Source: Burkholderia cepacia (lineage in GTDB: Bacteria > Pseudomonadota > Gammaproteobacteria > Burkholderiales > Burkholderiaceae). From it: 64,000 nt of DNA. Position numbers and translations under genes: made by a program. Positions 1 to 7,632 of this stretch are shown here, one piece after another. Within the stretch, counting starts at the first letter, position 1. Every line of letters begins with the position of its first letter. The stretch is taken from the NCBI RefSeq assembly GCF_029962485.1, contig NZ_CP073638.1, positions 1,116,001-1,180,000 on the forward strand, given 5' to 3'. A model generated the notes under the pieces. It was not told where the DNA came from, ran no database searches, and was given only the letters and a program-made list of their open reading frames with translations.

Positions 1-538
1 ACGCGAGCTCGAGCGTCTGCTCGGGCGTCTGCACGCCGGGCTCCATCCGCACGAGATAGCCGATGTCGCGCTGAAGCTGCTGGTTCAGCGCGACGAGGAA
101 GTTCACGGTGCCGGCCGGCGTGAGATCGACGCCGTCGAGATACGTGCGGAACAGCGGCGAAGCGCTCGTCCGCGGATCGCACACGAGGTACGGCGCAAGC
201 TCGGTCTTCAGCGCGTCGTCATAGCTGAACGGGTATTGTTCGGCGCTCGCTTCGAGGAAGAAGTCGAACGGGTTGTACACCGACATCTCGGCGACGAGAT
301 CGATCGTGATCTCGAAATGCTCGGTGCGCTCCGGAAACACGAGCCGCGCGAGATAGTTCGAGAACGGGTCCTGCTGCCAGTTGATGAAGTGCTGCGCGGG
401 CTCGACCGTCATCGAATACGCGAGGATCGGCGTCCGGCAATGCGGCGCGGGACGCAGCCGCACGACCTGCGGGCCGAGGTTGACGAGCTGGTCGTAGCGA
501 TAGCGGGTGGTGTGATGCAGCGCGACGTGGATGGACAT
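1..538 (-). CDS. Transglutaminase-like / DUF2126 family protein, partial (C-terminus outside window)
   Basis: Only the first 179 residues lie in the window; the frame is open to the left edge. The start is the ATG at 538 (MSIHVALHHTTRYRYDQ). This N-terminus is typical of the transglutaminase N-terminal beta region found in the large, roughly 1100-residue transglutaminase/DUF2126 proteins that accompany circularly permuted ATP-grasp enzymes. The catalytic domain is not visible. It follows the smaller transglutaminase gene by about 90 bases on the same strand, so it is probably the last gene of the operon that starts at 4039. The family is predicted to act on peptides or amide bonds; no substrate is established. 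Confidence 0.75.
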   Translation of the reverse strand, partial: MSIHVALHHTTRYRYDQLVNLGPQVVRLRPAPHCRTPILAYSMTVEPAQHFINWQQDPFSNYLARLVFPERTEHFEITIDLVAEMSVYNPFDFFLEASAEQYPFSYDDALKTELAPYLVCDPRTSASPLFRTYLDGVDLTPAGTVNFLVALNQQLQRDIGYLVRMEPGVQTPEQTLELA

Positions 539-631
539 GGGAGCTCGGTTCGGGTTGGGCCGGCCGCGCACGCCGCGTCGCACTCGACGCGGCGGCCCGG
601 CATGGCGGATTCGGCGAAAGCGTGCGTCGGG

Positions 632-1609
632 TCAGACGAGCTCGGGCGTCTGCACGACGCTGATCTCGACGCCGACGGCCGTCGCGCCGAGCCCCGTCAC
701 CGGCTGCGCGTCGCGATAGTCGAGGCCGACCGCGATGCGCACGTAGCGCTCGTCCGGGCAGCGGTTCATGAACGGATCGAATCCGACCCAGCCGAGCCCT
801 TCCACATAGGCCTCGGCCCACGCATGGCCGGCCGGTTGCTGCATCAGCGCGGCGGCCAGCGGCTGCGCGCCGAGCGCCGGTTGCGGCAGCCCCTGCGACT
901 GCGCGGCGTGCGACGCGCCGAGCACCTGCTGCATGCCCTCGCCGCTCTGCAGCGCGAGCGCCTCCTCCTCTTCGACGTCGCCCGCGTTCTGCTTCGCATC
1001 GGCGATGCGTTGCATCGCGCTGTCGGCGAGCACGTAGCCCGAGATATAGCGCGCGGGAATCTTCAGGACGCGCGCGGCCGCGATGAACGCATGCGCGTGG
1101 TCGCGGCTCGTGCCCTCGCCGCTTTGCAGCGCGGTTTCCGCATCGACGGGCGCGTCGGCGGCCAGGTTCGGCGCATACGCAATGCGGCCGTGCACTTCCG
1201 TCATCAGCCAGTGCAATGCGTCGAGGCCGTGCGGATCGATGGGCAGCGCTTCCGTGAGCTCGCGCACGGTGTCGCCAGCCTTCGTGAGCGCGGTCTCGCG
1301 CTCGAAGATCCACGGCGGCGCATAGCCCTCAGGATTCCCGAGAATGCCCGCGCGGTCCTGCGTCTCGACGACGCCGGCCGCGATGACGACGATCTCGGCC
1401 TTCGCGCCGCGGTCGTGACGCACGAGGTCGATCCGGTTGCCGAGGCCGTCGGCGTACGACAGCGACGGCTCGACGCCGTCGATCGTGACCTGCCACGCGC
1501 GCACCGTCTGCCCGGGGCCCGACTGCGGGCGCAGCCGCAGCCGTTGCAGCGCATGGGTGGCTTGATCGTCGAACCGATAACGCGAGATGTGTCGAATGGC
1601 GAGTCGCAT
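632..1609 (-). CDS. Transglutaminase-like protein with Ser in place of the catalytic Cys
   Basis: This is a 325-residue protein. The start is the ATG at 1609 (MRLAIRHISRYRF), because longer readings overlap the upstream gene. An N-terminal beta region is followed by a transglutaminase-like core: GTSRDHAHAF at about 166-175, ARYISGYV at about 186-193, then GHAWAEAY with His262 and GFDP with Asp279. In related proteins the position before RDHAH or QDHAH is the nucleophilic Cys; here it is Ser168. Between the core halves lies an unusual Ala/Gln/Glu-rich insertion (about 195-259) that repeats the hexapeptide LQSGEG found just before Ser168. It is the third gene of an operon with the alpha-E and ATP-grasp genes. 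It may be a non-catalytic or repurposed member. Confidence 0.82.
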   Translation of the reverse strand: MRLAIRHISRYRFDDQATHALQRLRLRPQSGPGQTVRAWQVTIDGVEPSLSYADGLGNRIDLVRHDRGAKAEIVVIAAGVVETQDRAGILGNPEGYAPPWIFERETALTKAGDTVRELTEALPIDPHGLDALHWLMTEVHGRIAYAPNLAADAPVDAETALQSGEGTSRDHAHAFIAAARVLKIPARYISGYVLADSAMQRIADAKQNAGDVEEEEALALQSGEGMQQVLGASHAAQSQGLPQPALGAQPLAAALMQQPAGHAWAEAYVEGLGWVGFDPFMNRCPDERYVRIAVGLDYRDAQPVTGLGATAVGVEISVVQTPELV

Positions 1610-1617
1610 GGCAAGTC

Positions 1618-2559
1618 TCAGTCGAAGTTGTAAGCCTGGGCGATTTCGATCCCGAGGCTGTTGTTGCGGCCGATGAAGTCGGTCAGGAACTCGTGCAGGC
1701 CGCTCTTGAAGATCCGCTCGACCGAGGTATCGGACAGCATCTGCAGGATCTTCGTGGCCGTGTCGTGACACGGGTGTGTCACGCCGTAATCCTTCGCGAG
1801 CAGGTTCAGGCTCGACACGACGCGCCCGTAGCAATAACGCAGCGAACGCGGCATGCGGCCGTTCAGGATCAGGTAGTCGGCGATGTTCATCGGCTTGTAC
1901 TGCACGTCGTACACCCAGCGGTACGAACGGTGCGCCGCGACGCAGCGCAGGATCGTCTCCCACTGATAGTTGTCGAGGATCGTGCCGACGTGCGACACGG
2001 ACGGCAGCAGCAGGTGGTACTTCACGTCGATGATCCGCGCGGTGTTGTCCGCGCGCTCGATGAATGCGCCGATCTGCGCGAAATCGAAGATCTCGTTGCG
2101 CAGCATCGTGCTGTAGAAGCTGCCGAGGATCAGCGCGGTTTCGCGCTTCACCTGGTCGAGCACGGCCGGCAGTTCGCTCTCCGGCACCGGCTCCGCAAGC
2201 GCGCGGCGCAACGAGAGCCACGCGCCGTTCACGCTCTCCCAGGCCTCGCGCGTCAGCGCAGTGCGCACCATCCGCGCGTTCGAGCGCGCGGCCTCGATGC
2301 ACGCCAGCACGCTCGACGGGTTGTCGCGGTCGCGCAGCAGGTAGTCGGTCACGGTATCGGCCGCATACGCATCGTATTTCTGCCGGTAGCCGTCGTCCGT
2401 GCCCGAGCTGACGAGCACCGACGACCATTCGGCCGGCGCGTCGGACGTGCGCGTGAGCGCCATCCGCAGCCCGGCATCGACGATGCGCGCGATGTTCTCC
2501 GCGCGCTCGATATAGCGGTACATCCAGTAGAGACCGCTTGCAGTACGTCCCAGAAGCAT
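1618..2559 (-). CDS. Alpha-E domain protein (DUF403)
   Basis: This 313-residue protein begins MLLGRTASGLYWMYRYIERAENIARI, the signature opening of the all-helical alpha-E (DUF403) family, and has the usual family length. Further family-like segments are NPSSVLACIEAARSNARMVR near residue 80 and the helical C-terminal half. It lies between the ATP-grasp gene (64 bases upstream) and the transglutaminase gene (8 bases downstream). This trio recurs across proteobacteria and is predicted from genome context to make or modify a peptide-like product. No biochemical reaction is firmly assigned to alpha-E, so its role here is inferred from neighbours. Confidence 0.88.
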   Translation of the reverse strand: MLLGRTASGLYWMYRYIERAENIARIVDAGLRMALTRTSDAPAEWSSVLVSSGTDDGYRQKYDAYAADTVTDYLLRDRDNPSSVLACIEAARSNARMVRTALTREAWESVNGAWLSLRRALAEPVPESELPAVLDQVKRETALILGSFYSTMLRNEIFDFAQIGAFIERADNTARIIDVKYHLLLPSVSHVGTILDNYQWETILRCVAAHRSYRWVYDVQYKPMNIADYLILNGRMPRSLRYCYGRVVSSLNLLAKDYGVTHPCHDTATKILQMLSDTSVERIFKSGLHEFLTDFIGRNNSLGIEIAQAYNFD

Positions 2560-2623
2560 CTCGTGTCCACTCCGTCTTCGTTCGGTTGGCGCGCCGGTTG
2601 CGGCGCGCGCGGTCGCGTCCGGC

Positions 2624-4039
2624 TCAGTCGGCCAGCACCCAGGTGTCCTTGGTGCCGCCGCCCTGGCTCGAGTTGACGACGAGCGATCCCTCCTTCAGCG
2701 CGACGCGCGTGAGCCCGCCCGGCGTGATGCGGATCCGGTCCGACACCAGCACGAACGGCCGCAGGTCGACGTGGCGCGGCGCGAGGCCGGCGTCGGTCAG
2801 GATCGGCGTCGTGGACAGCGCGAGCGTCGGTTGCGCGATGTAGTTCGCGGGGCGCGCGCGCAGCTTCGCGGAAAACGCCTCGAGCTCGGCCTTCGACGCG
2901 CACGGTCCGACCAGCATCCCGTAGCCGCCCGAGCCGTGCACCTCCTTCACGACCAGTTCGTCGAGATGCTCTAGCACGTACTTCAGGCTGTCGGCCTCGC
3001 CGCAGCGCCAGGTCGGCACGTTCTCCAGCAGCGCCTTGCGCCCCGTGTAGAACTCGACGATCTCCGGCATGTACGAGTAGATCGCCTTGTCGTCGGCGAT
3101 GCCCGTGCCGGGCGCATTCGCGATCGTGATGTTGCCCGCGCGGTACACGTCCATGATCCCCGCCACGCCGAGCACCGAATCGGGGCGGAACGTGAGCGGG
3201 TCGAGGAACGCGTCGTCGACGCGGCGGTACAGCACGTCGATCGGGCGGAACCCTTCGGTCGTGCGCATCGCAACGCGGCCGTCGATCACCTGCAGGTCGC
3301 TGCCCTCGACGAGGTGCACGCCCATCTGGTCGGCGAGGAACGAATGTTCGTAGTACGCGGAATTGTGGATGCCGGGCGTGAGCACGGCGATGGTCGGGTT
3401 GTCGGCGTTGCCGCCCGGCGGGCACACGGCCGCGAGCGACTGGCGCAGCAACTGCGGATAGGTTTCGACCGGGCGCACCTTCACCTGCTGGAACAGCTCG
3501 GGGAAGAGCTGCATCATCGTCTCGCGGTTTTCCAGCATGTACGACACGCCGGACGGCGTACGTGCGTTGTCCTCCAGCACGTAGAACTCGTTCTCGCCGG
3601 TACGGACGATGTCGACGCCGATGATGTGCGTGTAAACGTTTCCGGGCGGCCGGAAGTCGATCATTTCCGGCACGAATGCTTCGTTGTGCGCGATCAGGTG
3701 CTTCGGCACGATGCCCGCGCGCACGATCTCCTGCCGGTGATAAATGTCGTCGAGGAAGGCGTTCAACGCCATCACGCGCTGCTCGATCCCGAGCGACAGC
3801 CGGCTCCATTCCGCGCCCGAGATGATGCGCGGGACGATATCGAACGGGATCAACCGCTCGGCGGCCTCTGCGTCGCCGTAAACGGCGAACGTGATGCCCG
3901 TCTTGCGGAACACACCTTCCGCGTCGTGGGCTTTCTGGGCGAGGCTCGCGGGATTTTGCGTGTCGAGCCACCGCTTCAGGCGCGCGTAAGGCGCCCTTAC
4001 CATGTCGCCGGATTGCAGCATTTCATCGAATGGCTTCAT
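2624..4039 (-). CDS. Circularly permuted ATP-grasp type 2 family protein (DUF404/407)
   Basis: This 471-residue protein is the first gene of the amidoligase-like operon. ATG 4039 (MKPFDEMLQSGDMVRAP) was chosen because GGAG precedes it at suitable spacing; an in-frame ATG at 4054 lacks a ribosome binding site. Family features include EMIDFRPPGNVYTHIIGVDIVR, YVLEDNARTPSGVSYMLENR and VVKEVHGSGGYGMLVGP, the glycine-rich nucleotide loop of ATP-grasp folds, and it ends with the family-typical SSQGGGTKDTWVL. ATP-grasp enzymes join a carboxylate to an amine through an acyl-phosphate. The product is unknown, but the neighbours suggest a peptide or isopeptide metabolite. Upstream lie a sigma-54-type promoter and an NtrC-like site, which point to nitrogen-limitation control. 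Confidence 0.9.
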   Translation of the reverse strand: MKPFDEMLQSGDMVRAPYARLKRWLDTQNPASLAQKAHDAEGVFRKTGITFAVYGDAEAAERLIPFDIVPRIISGAEWSRLSLGIEQRVMALNAFLDDIYHRQEIVRAGIVPKHLIAHNEAFVPEMIDFRPPGNVYTHIIGVDIVRTGENEFYVLEDNARTPSGVSYMLENRETMMQLFPELFQQVKVRPVETYPQLLRQSLAAVCPPGGNADNPTIAVLTPGIHNSAYYEHSFLADQMGVHLVEGSDLQVIDGRVAMRTTEGFRPIDVLYRRVDDAFLDPLTFRPDSVLGVAGIMDVYRAGNITIANAPGTGIADDKAIYSYMPEIVEFYTGRKALLENVPTWRCGEADSLKYVLEHLDELVVKEVHGSGGYGMLVGPCASKAELEAFSAKLRARPANYIAQPTLALSTTPILTDAGLAPRHVDLRPFVLVSDRIRITPGGLTRVALKEGSLVVNSSQGGGTKDTWVLAD

Positions 4040-4101
4040 CGATCTTTTCTCCATCGATCGTTTTCCCCGGCATTGCGCATGCCGGACCGGCGTAATCAAT
4101 G

Positions 4102-4120
4102 CTGTGCAAGGAACGTGCCT
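4102..4120 (-). promoter_or_regulatory. Sigma-54 (RpoN) type -24/-12 promoter
   Basis: Read on the minus strand, 4120 to 4102 gives AGGCACGTTCCTTGCACAG. It contains GG and GC separated by exactly ten bases, within GGCACG-N4-TTGCA, very close to the RpoN consensus TGGCACG-N4-TTGCW. Transcription would start near 4093, leaving a leader of about 55 bases before the ATP-grasp start at 4039. Confidence 0.7.
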
Positions 4121-4183
4121 TGTGCAATCTCCTCGATATCCCCCCGTTTTTGCGCCACGCCAGGCACGCCCGCGCGGCATTGC

Positions 4184-4198
4184 GCACCACAACGGTGC
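4184..4198. promoter_or_regulatory. NtrC-like enhancer site
   Basis: GCACC-ACAAC-GGTGC is a perfect five-base dyad with the spacing of NtrC boxes (consensus TGCACY-N5-GGTGCA). It lies roughly 90-105 bases upstream of the predicted sigma-54 transcription start, a normal enhancer position. Together with the -24/-12 element it suggests that the ATP-grasp operon is induced under nitrogen limitation. Confidence 0.6.
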
Positions 4199-4626
4199 AG
4201 CGCCCGACGCGACGTGCGTCCGCGTGCGCCGTGAGTGCGCACGGTCGATGCTGCGCCGCGTCTTTCGAACATAGTTCCCCCGCGTGTCACGATTGTGCAA
4301 TCTGCACTGCACAAAAAACGGCGCGACCGGGCACCGGGCCGCCGCCATGGAGGCGGGCCGGCACGCGCACGGCGCAACCGGCCCTGGGGGAAGTACCGTC
4401 TGCGGCGTGCCGGCAGTTCGACGCTGTGAACTGTCCGGTTAGCCGGGTCCGGCACCTCAACGCTATGTAGCCGTAATCCCGCCGACAACGCCCATGCATA
4501 TTTCGACTGACACCCATCGAAAAAAAACATCGGGCCGACCCACGCGAGGCGCGGTACGCTAGAAAATTGGTGCAGCACACGGTGCCGCCGCCCTCAGGCG
4601 CCCGACTATAAAAAGCGACGATCGAA

Positions 4627-5622
4627 ATGGAAGCAAAGTGGCTGGAAGATTTCCTGAGCCTTGCGGATACCAAGAGCTTCTCCCGGGCCGCACGTAACCG
4701 GCACCTCACGCAGTCGGCATTCAGCAGACGAATTGCCGCGCTCGAAACCTGGATGGATGCGAAGCTGGTCGACCGGAGCATCAACCCGATCACGCTGACG
4801 CCGGCCGGCCAGATGTTCCGCGGGCTCGCCGCGGACATCCTGCGCAGCATGTATGCGGCGCGCAATCTCGTGAACGGCTACGACCAGTTCGCGGCCAGCG
4901 ACCAGGTCGTGCGTTTCGCCGTCGCGCATACGCTCGTCTTCACGCTGTTTCCCGAATGGCTCAAGCAGCTCAACGGCGAGGTCGGCCACGTGACCGCGCG
5001 CGTGAACGCGGTGAACGTGCCGGAAGGCGTGCAGCAACTCGTCGAAGGCGAATGCGATCTGCTGCTCGGCTATCACCATCCGCAACTGCCGATCGTGCTC
5101 GATCCGAATCACTTCCCGTTCGTCAGCCTCGGCGTCGAGCGGATCCTGCCCGTGTCGACACCCGATGCGCGCGGCAACCCCGTGTTCCAGCTGCCGGGCA
5201 CGCCCGACGCCCCGCTGCCGCTGCTCGCGTATTCGTCGGGCGCGTTCCTCGGCAACATCGTCGAGATGCTGCTGCTGAACGCGACCGAGCCGTATGTGCT
5301 GCAACGCTGCTTCGAGACGCACATGTCCGAGGCATTGAAAGGCATGGTCGTCGCCGGGCACGGGATCGGCTGGCTGCCGGAGAGCTGCGTCGCGAAGGAG
5401 CTCGCGGACGGCACGCTCGTGTGCGCGGGCACCGGCGACTGGATCACCGAACTCGAAATCCGCCTGTATCGATCGGCACGCAAGCGCGGGCTCGCGGCCG
5501 AGCAGCTGTGGACCTACATCATGAACCGGCCGCGCACGGCGATCGAAGGTGCGCTCGGCGCGGAGCAGGCCGCCGCGCCGGCGATGCGCACTGCGCGTCG
5601 AATCGCCGGCGGCAGCCGCTGA
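4627..5622 (+). CDS. LysR-family regulator, HypT-like
   Basis: This 331-residue protein opens MEAKWLEDFLSLADTKSFSRAARNRHLTQSAFSRRI and continues ALETWMDAKLVDRS, a LysR winged helix-turn-helix (about residues 3-62) closest in flavour to the HypT/YjiE subgroup. The rest is a periplasmic-binding-like effector domain. The C-terminal tail is rich in Ala and Arg. HypT proteins in enterics respond to hypochlorite through methionine oxidation; applying that here is inference. It is monocistronic, followed by a strong hairpin at 5628-5661, and diverges from the ATP-grasp operon, which it may or may not control. Confidence 0.88.
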   Translation: MEAKWLEDFLSLADTKSFSRAARNRHLTQSAFSRRIAALETWMDAKLVDRSINPITLTPAGQMFRGLAADILRSMYAARNLVNGYDQFAASDQVVRFAVAHTLVFTLFPEWLKQLNGEVGHVTARVNAVNVPEGVQQLVEGECDLLLGYHHPQLPIVLDPNHFPFVSLGVERILPVSTPDARGNPVFQLPGTPDAPLPLLAYSSGAFLGNIVEMLLLNATEPYVLQRCFETHMSEALKGMVVAGHGIGWLPESCVAKELADGTLVCAGTGDWITELEIRLYRSARKRGLAAEQLWTYIMNRPRTAIEGALGAEQAAAPAMRTARRIAGGSR

Positions 5623-5627
5623 CCCCT

Positions 5628-5661
5628 GCATTCGCGCCGTGCGGGTTCACGGCGTGAATGC
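5628..5661 (+). terminator. Hairpin after the LysR gene
   Basis: A 14-bp stem with one G-T wobble (GCATTCGCGCCGTG / CACGGCGTGAATGC) and loop CGGGTT starts 5 bases after the stop codon. It is followed by CCCTTTCCC, a weak T-tract. Confidence 0.55.
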
Positions 5662-5738
5662 CCTTTCCCGAAACCGCAATCGGCAATCCCGCCGCAGTCG
5701 GTGAAATCCCGGTGCCGGGCCCGAAATCGACATCAGAC

Positions 5739-5760
5739 GAAACGCAAACGTTTGCGTTTC
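5739..5760. promoter_or_regulatory. Perfect 22-bp palindrome with LacI/PurR-type core
   Basis: The two 11-bp halves (GAAACGCAAAC and its complement) meet without a spacer. The core CGCAAACGTTTGCG with central CG is what LacI-family repressors such as PurR, RbsR and CcpA relatives recognise, and ACGCAAACGTTTGCGT matches the PurR consensus. It lies in the LysR-to-pga gap, about 510 bp before the first pga-locus gene. No LacI-family gene is in the window. Confidence 0.6.
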
Positions 5761-6268
5761 AATATCGTATTTTTTACTGTTGCGCCATTAAGTCCGAATA
5801 TTCAGCCTGATTTTCCGGGCAGAAATACCCTGTTACAGAACAAATTAAAAGTTTCTGTTTACCTGTAACAGTCCAAAATCACAAAAACGTCGCACCCTCT
5901 TTTCACGATGCGTAACCTGTATCCGAACCTTCATTGATTCGTCTCGAACACAGCCGCAAAAATTCCTTTTATCAGTCGTTACTGTTCGGCACAAACTTCG
6001 ATACCTCCGACGTGATTCAATGCGTGCTCGATCATCGCTACCGACGAGCAATAATCATATTCGGCAATATCGACTTTCTTCTGCATTAAGCGAGTCAGAC
6101 AAATCCGTCGTTATCCTATTTAAATAGGATATTTCGCCTCGTGCCATTCCAGCCACATGCGGTTGTTGGTTCAAAAACCATCGTGTATCAATAGCGTGTC
6201 GCAAAAAGAACGCTGGCAAATCAGACTCGGAATAAATACCTGTGATTGATTCCGGACGGGAGGTTGCA

Positions 6269-6679
6269 ATGTCTTCCTCGTATCGACAGCATGCTCGCCC
6301 TTTCCTGAGCGTCTTCATCTCCGCGCTCTGCATGAACGCGATGGCCCAGGCCCCCGCGTCCGGTCCCGGCGCGAATCGCTACGTGATTTCGTATATCTGC
6401 GGCGACGCACGGATCGACGGGACCGCACCGCTTCCCCCGGACGGACGGCCCTACAACTTGGGCGTGTCGTTTGCTTCCGCCAGTACCGGGCAGCCGCTTG
6501 CCAACGTGCAGGTACGCCTGCGGCGACATGGCCGTGTGCTCGTCGAATTCAACGCATCGGGGTCACGCTGCCTGTTCAGCGTGCCGGATGCCAGCTACCG
6601 GGTCGAAGGGACCTATCAAGGCGCCACACAGTTCGCGATCGTCGAAACGGGCACGCTCACCACGCAGTTGCGATGGTGA
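6269..6679 (+). CDS. Small exported protein with carboxypeptidase-regulatory-like fold
   Basis: This 136-residue protein starts at ATG 6269, preceded by GGACGGGAGG. Residues 1-27 form a signal peptide (hydrophobic LSVFISALCMNAMA, cleavage probably after AMA). The mature part contains GVSFASASTGQPLANVQVRLRR, resembling carboxypeptidase-regulatory-like or prealbumin-type beta sandwiches that occur as small periplasmic proteins. Two Cys (about residues 42 and 98) could form a disulfide. It is the first gene before the pga cluster and lies 63 bases ahead of the next gene on the same strand, so co-transcription is likely. Function unknown; an envelope or polysaccharide-handling role is inferred only from position. 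Confidence 0.7.
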   Translation: MSSSYRQHARPFLSVFISALCMNAMAQAPASGPGANRYVISYICGDARIDGTAPLPPDGRPYNLGVSFASASTGQPLANVQVRLRRHGRVLVEFNASGSRCLFSVPDASYRVEGTYQGATQFAIVETGTLTTQLRW

Positions 6680-6742
6680 ACGCCGCCTGAATCCGCCCCG
6701 ATCACGACATTCACCGCAGCGTATCGAATCGAGGAGCATTGA

Positions 6743-7528
6743 ATGACTCGTGCAGAACGACCGGACGACTCACCCGCCAGCCAGCCGAAGCCCACGTGGG
6801 GCCCTGGAAAGAACGCGGCACTCAGCTTCGTCGCGTTCGCCGCGATCTTCGGCCTCTTCGCGTATGCCGAACGAGACACGGTGGTCGGCCACGCGAGCAT
6901 GGCGCACGACATCTCCCGTGTGATCACGACCGCCGTCGGGAGATACCGCAAGGCGATCGTCGCCGCGACTTCCCGCGCAACCGGTGCTTCCGGCACGACG
7001 GTCGCGGCCGTGGTCGCACCCGCATCGACGATTGCACAACAGGTCACGCCGCCGTCCGCCTCGACGGTGCGCGAGACGTCGACCGTGCCGCCCGTCTCGG
7101 TCGCGCTCGAACCGGAAGCCGCGCCGCGGACCACGCCAGGCACCGGTACAACACGCCGGCAGCCGTCCCATGCCGCGCTTATGACACTGGCAGCCAATAC
7201 ACATGCCGCGCCAGCCTCCGGCCGCGCCGTCGCACGGCACGGCGCCGTGCATCACCCGCCGCGAATCGAAACGCTGGCTGGCACCAGAAAGCGTTTGGAC
7301 TACGCGCCGAAGCCGCGCTCGTACGGCGCCGACACGGCGCGCATGCAGACGGCAAGCGTCACGCACGCAGAACTGGAAGGTGCGCGTGCGCTGGCAAAGG
7401 CGCGCTCGTGCGCGCAGATCGACGAGTGGAACTGTGTGGAGCAAAACGCGAGCCGTGCGCTCGCGATCGACCCGAAGAACAGCGAATCGCGTGCGCTGCT
7501 TGGGCAAGCGGTCCGCAAACGCCTGTGA
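6743..7528 (+). CDS. Membrane-anchored Ala/Thr/Pro-rich protein with C-terminal TPR-like segment
   Basis: This 261-residue protein starts at ATG 6743 after GAGGAG. One membrane segment lies near residues 24-42 (AALSFVAFAAIFGLFAYAE) after a short cytoplasmic tail. A long low-complexity, presumably periplasmic linker follows. The C-terminal 50 residues (ELEGARALAKARSCAQIDEW, then ALAIDPKNSESRALLGQAV) look like one or two TPR helices. I do not recognise a named family. Located directly upstream of pgaA, it may be a periplasmic adaptor contacting the TPR domain of PgaA or the deacetylase; this is inference. Confidence 0.65.
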   Translation: MTRAERPDDSPASQPKPTWGPGKNAALSFVAFAAIFGLFAYAERDTVVGHASMAHDISRVITTAVGRYRKAIVAATSRATGASGTTVAAVVAPASTIAQQVTPPSASTVRETSTVPPVSVALEPEAAPRTTPGTGTTRRQPSHAALMTLAANTHAAPASGRAVARHGAVHHPPRIETLAGTRKRLDYAPKPRSYGADTARMQTASVTHAELEGARALAKARSCAQIDEWNCVEQNASRALAIDPKNSESRALLGQAVRKRL

Positions 7529-7632
7529 ACCGGTCGGACGCCGCCGGGCCTCGCCGCCCGGCGGTGCGGCGGCCAGCGACGAGCGTCGTCGGGCGAGCAA
7601 CCGATGTGATCGTTTTAGAGTGAGGGCTCACC

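Larger units (their letters stand above)
4040..4626. other. Divergent intergenic region, ATP-grasp operon / LysR
   Basis: No credible gene is present. Besides the sigma-54 element and NtrC-like dyad there is a 7-bp inverted repeat TTGTGCA / TGCACAA at 4293-4299 and 4308-4314. The string TTGTGCAATCT also occurs at 4120-4130 and again at 4293-4303. These repeats could be further regulator sites. The LysR gene starts at 4627. Confidence 0.5.
5623..6268. other. AT-rich leader region upstream of the pga locus
   Basis: From about 5735 to 6240 the sequence is clearly richer in A and T than anything on either side, with runs such as TATTTTTTACTG and AACAAATTAAAAG. Open frames here are short and lack family features. 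Likely contents are the pga promoter(s), a LacI-type operator at 5739 and possibly sites for a nucleoid silencing protein. No individual promoter can be fixed by eye. Confidence 0.5.

Noticed and set aside
4293..4314. TTGTGCA / TGCACAA inverted repeat as a second NtrC site
   Set aside because: Arm order and spacing differ from GCAC-N7-GTGC; recorded as an unexplained repeat only.
5845..6333. Two short minus-strand frames in the AT-rich gap before pga
   Set aside because: No ribosome binding site or family feature, and the second overlaps the signal peptide of the real gene at 6269.
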